Shown piece by piece: positions 61,308-64,000 of a stretch of 64,000 nucleotides of DNA. The notes below the pieces were generated by a model. The model searched no databases and was not told the DNA's origin. It saw only the letters and a list, made by a program, of their open reading frames with translations. How positions within the stretch are numbered: position 1 is the first letter of the stretch; every line of letters starts with the position of its first letter. Where the stretch lies: NCBI GenBank assembly GCA_030549775.1, contig CM060175.1, positions 108,120,688-108,184,687 of the forward strand. The letters are read 5' to 3'. Source of the stretch: Tamarix chinensis. Taxonomy: Eukaryota > Streptophyta > Magnoliopsida > Caryophyllales > Tamaricaceae. The position numbers and the translations under genes were made by a program.

Positions 61308-62490
61308 GGTGGTGGCGTTTCTTTACCGATGAGGGAGCCTTATGGAAACAAGTTATCGAGGCGGTGTATCCAAAGGTTCAGAATGGAATAATAGAAGTCC
61401 CGGGGATTGACAGAGGCAAGACTACTTGGGGGGGACATCGTCAATCGAGGCCGTGATAGCAAGCTTCTTGTGGAAGGCATCAAGATAAGATTAGGGGATG
61501 GGGGAAAGATTAGTTTCTGGCATGACAATTGGGCGGGGCATGGCAACTTGCGTGAAAGGTTCCCAAGGCTTTTCTCTATTTCCTGTCAGCAAAACGAAAA
61601 AGTGGCAAACATGGGAGTTTGGGACGGAGCGTTCTGGAACTGGAGTATCATTTGGAGAAGAAGACTGTTTGTATGGGAAGAGGAACAAGAGCATAAGAGA
61701 GATAACATCCTACAGGATCATGACAACAGTGGGGTGTATACAGTCAAATCCTTTTGTGAAGCCCACTTCAGAGGAAATGTAGGGGAGGTAGAAATAAAGG
61801 AAAACGGTCGAAAAGTCTGGATCGGTATAGCGCCACCAAGGATTGAACTGTTGACCTGGTTCGTGATTCAACAAAAGCTAAACACAAAGGATAAACTCGC
61901 AAAGTTACAGCTCATCACGACTAGGGATGCGTTATGCCCTTTCTGTGGATCAGAAGTGGAAACTGTCTCGCATTTATTTCTGCACTGCAGGCTCACGGGG
62001 AGACTATGGAATGACATTTGCTGCTGGATGGGATTCAATTGGGTAATGCCGGAAAACACTCATATGGCCTTCACAGCATGGCTAAGAGTGAGATGGAAAG
62101 GTATAAAAGGGAAAATCTGGGTTGCGGCCTTTTTTGCAGTTGTTGGAACCATTTGGGAGTTGGAAATAAAGCGGTGTTTGACAATGCAAATATTTGCCTG
62201 AACTGGATTTCAATGTTGGTCAAGACTAGGGTGGCTTTATGGTTAAAAGACGGTCAACATATGGGTGACTATAGGGTCGATGATATTGTACATCAGTTGC
62301 AATGCCTAGGCTGAGTATAGGATCACTCGACGTTGGCTTTATTTGATCTTGATCGTCCTGTAGTTTGATCTCCTTCGGAGCTTTTCTCTTTTATGGGTGG
62401 TTGTGTGGACTTTCGAGTCTTTTTACCTTATCTCAAACCTCATAGCTGTGTTTGATGCTTTTGTCTAACTGCTAAACTATCAAAAAAAAA
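61308..62490 (+). mobile_element. 5'-truncated LINE with poly-A tail and target duplication
   Basis: Flanked by a perfect 15-bp duplication TCGGGGATGGAAAAT (61293-61307, 62491-62505) and ending in an A9 tail at 62482-62490, the marks of LINE target-primed insertion. The 5' end is cut within the ORF2 linker (RWRFFTDEGALWKQVIEAVYP). Coding continues to a TGA at 62312-62314, followed by a 165-base trailer. Because the tail and duplication are still perfect, the insertion is fairly recent and later than the hAT element it sits in. Confidence 0.93.
61407..62314 (+). pseudogene. C-terminal part of LINE ORF2 (zf-RVT to end)
   Basis: Contains IRLGDGGKISFWHDNW, FPRLFSIS, RRRLFVWEEEQ, WIGIAPPRIELLTWFVIQQK, the zinc-binding C-x2-C ... 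H-x4-C (CPFCGSEVETVSHLFLHC) and LTGRLWNDICCWMGFNW, followed by a terminal segment ending in DDIVHQLQCLG. Two phase changes are needed: near 61400-61420 at the beginning, and near 62160, after GTIWE, where reading moves to the phase that yields NKAVFDNANI. It has no RNase H domain after the zinc region, unlike the minus-strand LINE around it, so the two belong to different LINE lineages. Confidence 0.88.
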
Positions 62491-62629
62491 TCGGGGATGG
62501 AAAATAGATCGGGGATCGGGTCGGGTATGGGGAATCCCCGATAAAAAAATAACGGGGATCGGGTCCGGTTCGGGGATGGGGATGGGGTCCCCGTTCCCGA
62601 CCCACCCCGTTTCCATACCTATTTCAGCC

Positions 62630-63857
62630 ACAAACTTAGGGAATACCCAACTGACTAAGCACAAATTTAACCATCTTGACCAAATATTATGTGCATAGGG
62701 GCAATGCAAAAACAGGTGAGTAGAATCATTCACTTCATCATCACAAAGATATTAGTATGCCTCTAAAGTTCTGAGAATCCTGTGCAAGACCAGGTTCTTA
62801 CAAGTCCTAACCCTATCCAATACTGCCTACTAAGAGAATATTACAATATAATAAGGCATCAGGTTTCACCATATACCATTCTCCGAGCTTCACATACTTG
62901 CTCTCTTACCATACCAATAAGAACTAGTGCAGCAAACTTTGACAAGAACTTACCTCTTTTATTATGTACCCATACAATCGTATCCCTGTGCTTAGGATTC
63001 AACTGTACTCTTTCCAAGAAACTAGGAGTTAATGCTTTAAATCTTCTTCCCAAGCAAATAATGGTCGATGCTACGTAAAAGACTAGCGGCATCCATTGTC
63101 CTGTCACATGGCCATGTTCTCAATCGTGCATCACTTATTTTTAGCTATAGTAACTAACCTTGGAGAAAGGTCCTTCAATGGCTTGTTTTCGATCCATAGA
63201 TCGAACCAACACTATGTAAGGGCACTTGATCCTACATGCATTCAAAAAATGTCTCCAACTAGAGCCTGAAATTCATTATTATCATATGTATACTAACATA
63301 TATGTTTCTAAGTACCCCTTGTCATGGTACCTCCCATTCTAGTAGGAAGTTTGAATTTCCTACTGTATACTTCGCTCAAATCAATGACACCACATTTCTA
63401 TTTTGTCTTTCATGAATCTCCAAATCCACCTTATTAGTAGTGCTTGGTTCTTGCCGGTGAGATTGACAACCCCAACCCACCATCTTTTATTGCCAAGGTC
63501 ACCAGGGACCAACTTATTGGGTTCTTATTTCTTTATAAGTACGCTCCACCACTGAGAAGGCACCCTCTCATCAATATTTTCATTTATTAAGCAACGATTA
63601 CTGAAATACAAAAAATAGACAATTAATAAACATGGATGCTTGAAAGAACTACCTTGATAAACATTAATCTCCCGCCAACAAATAATAATCCAACTAGCAA
63701 TTATGTTCCTAATCCTCTTGATAATTGTCTCCCATAATTCCATCCTTGACGCGTTTCCCCCTATCGGAACACCAAGATAAACAAAAGAAAGGGTTCCCAC
63801 TCTACAATGAAACCGTTTTGATGTCTCCTCTACCCATCTAATTTCCATGTTTATACC
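62630..63857 (-). pseudogene. LINE ORF2 (RT C-terminus to zf-RVT), right of the nested hAT
   Basis: On the minus strand from 63857: GINMEIRWVEETSKRFHC and LSFVYLGVPIGGN (the conserved tail of LINE reverse transcriptase, usual form PFxYLGVPIG), then GKNQALLIRWIWRF, WIENKPLKDLSPRLVTIA, DTIVWVHNKRGKFLSKFAA and STHLFLHCPYAHNIWSRW (zf-RVT). It then breaks at TTTCAGCC, where the hAT-type element entered, and resumes at 60928. The reverse transcriptase catalytic core would lie right of 63857, where an LTR-like sequence interrupts. Multiple stops. Confidence 0.85.
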
Positions 63858-64000
63858 TGTTGGTACAATGGCAAATTATTCAGCATTGCTAAATGTTGTT
63901 GTTGCCTTTTTCTTGTCCCACATTGGTGGTGAATAGTAAATTTATGCTGGTTTTATATCCCCATACCCATTGGCTTGTTTGAGTATTGAGTTTGAGCTGT
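63858..64000 (+). repeat. Start of an LTR-like repeat, cut by the window edge
   Basis: Begins TGTTGGTACAATGGCAAATT exactly where the LINE coding sequence breaks off (after GGTATAAAC of 'GIN' on the minus strand). TCCCACATTGGTGG and GGCTTGTTTGAG follow in the same order as in 59646-60150. Confidence 0.5.

Larger units (their letters stand above)
60937..62621. mobile_element. GC-rich hAT-type element, itself carrying a LINE
   Basis: Left end TAGGGATGGCAA and right end TTTCCATACCTA are inverted repeats with two or three mismatches. They are flanked by a perfect 8-bp duplication TTTCAGCC (60929-60936, 62622-62629). Without the LINE at 61308-62490 and its duplicated target it is about 490 bp long. 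It is made of CGGGGATCGGGTTCGGG words, making it the most GC-rich DNA of the window, with a TA-rich hole at 61115-61210. No transposase. It has the same end type as the MITE at 44692-45142. Confidence 0.88.

Overview
This is an AT-rich stretch of plant nuclear DNA. The plant signs are a multi-exon amino acid permease gene with GT-AG introns, a glycine-rich cell-wall protein gene with its TATA box, 5S-RNA-carrying Cassandra elements, Ty1/Copia retrotransposons with initiator-Met-tRNA primer sites, plant LINE remains and hAT-type transposons. I cannot name the species. The transposon load fits a non-grass angiosperm of moderate to large genome size, but that is inference. I see no CRISPR array, no operon and no functional RNA gene.

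Layout. About 0-17.5 kb is gene-free repeat: the end of a large LTR (1-1458), degenerate repeats, a Cassandra LTR (8987-9291), pieces of two giant-LTR families (8.3-12.5 and 13.6-16.7 kb) and a CACTA-like terminus (13324-13555). 17.5-22.7 kb is calmer and holds the glycine-rich protein gene (20510-21031) with TATA box and an upstream minisatellite. 22.7-24.4 kb is a hAT-type element with a perfect 8-bp target duplication, followed by a broken LINE 3' end (25.1-25.85 kb). 26.8-35.7 kb is a decayed Copia element split in its gag by a 4.5-kb solo LTR (27538-32071, perfect 5-bp duplication) and further on by a 300-bp Cassandra solo LTR (32751-33050).

38.0-50.2 kb carries an AAP7-like amino acid permease on the minus strand. 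Six exons are readable in one consistent frame and encode 435 residues, all but the N-terminal tip. One intron has grown to 10.3 kb: it holds a 2.3-kb LTR-like repeat and a full-length Cassandra element which itself carries a hAT MITE and a 3.3-kb LTR. A young 4.8-kb Copia element (50523-55312) lies just upstream of the first visible exon, antisense to the gene. The first coding exon was not found.

55-59.6 kb is mostly AT-rich with microsatellites and one Tourist-like MITE. 59.6-64 kb is a three-level nest readable to the base: a minus-strand LINE, split by a GC-rich hAT-type element with an 8-bp duplication, itself split by a plus-strand 5'-truncated LINE with poly-A tail and 15-bp duplication. 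LTR-like repeats bracket it.

No new gene system is evident. The interesting content is transposon biology: repeated use of pol-III-type 5S LTRs, unrelated LTRs with near-identical termini, insertions datable by nesting order, and a permease gene stretched by insertions.
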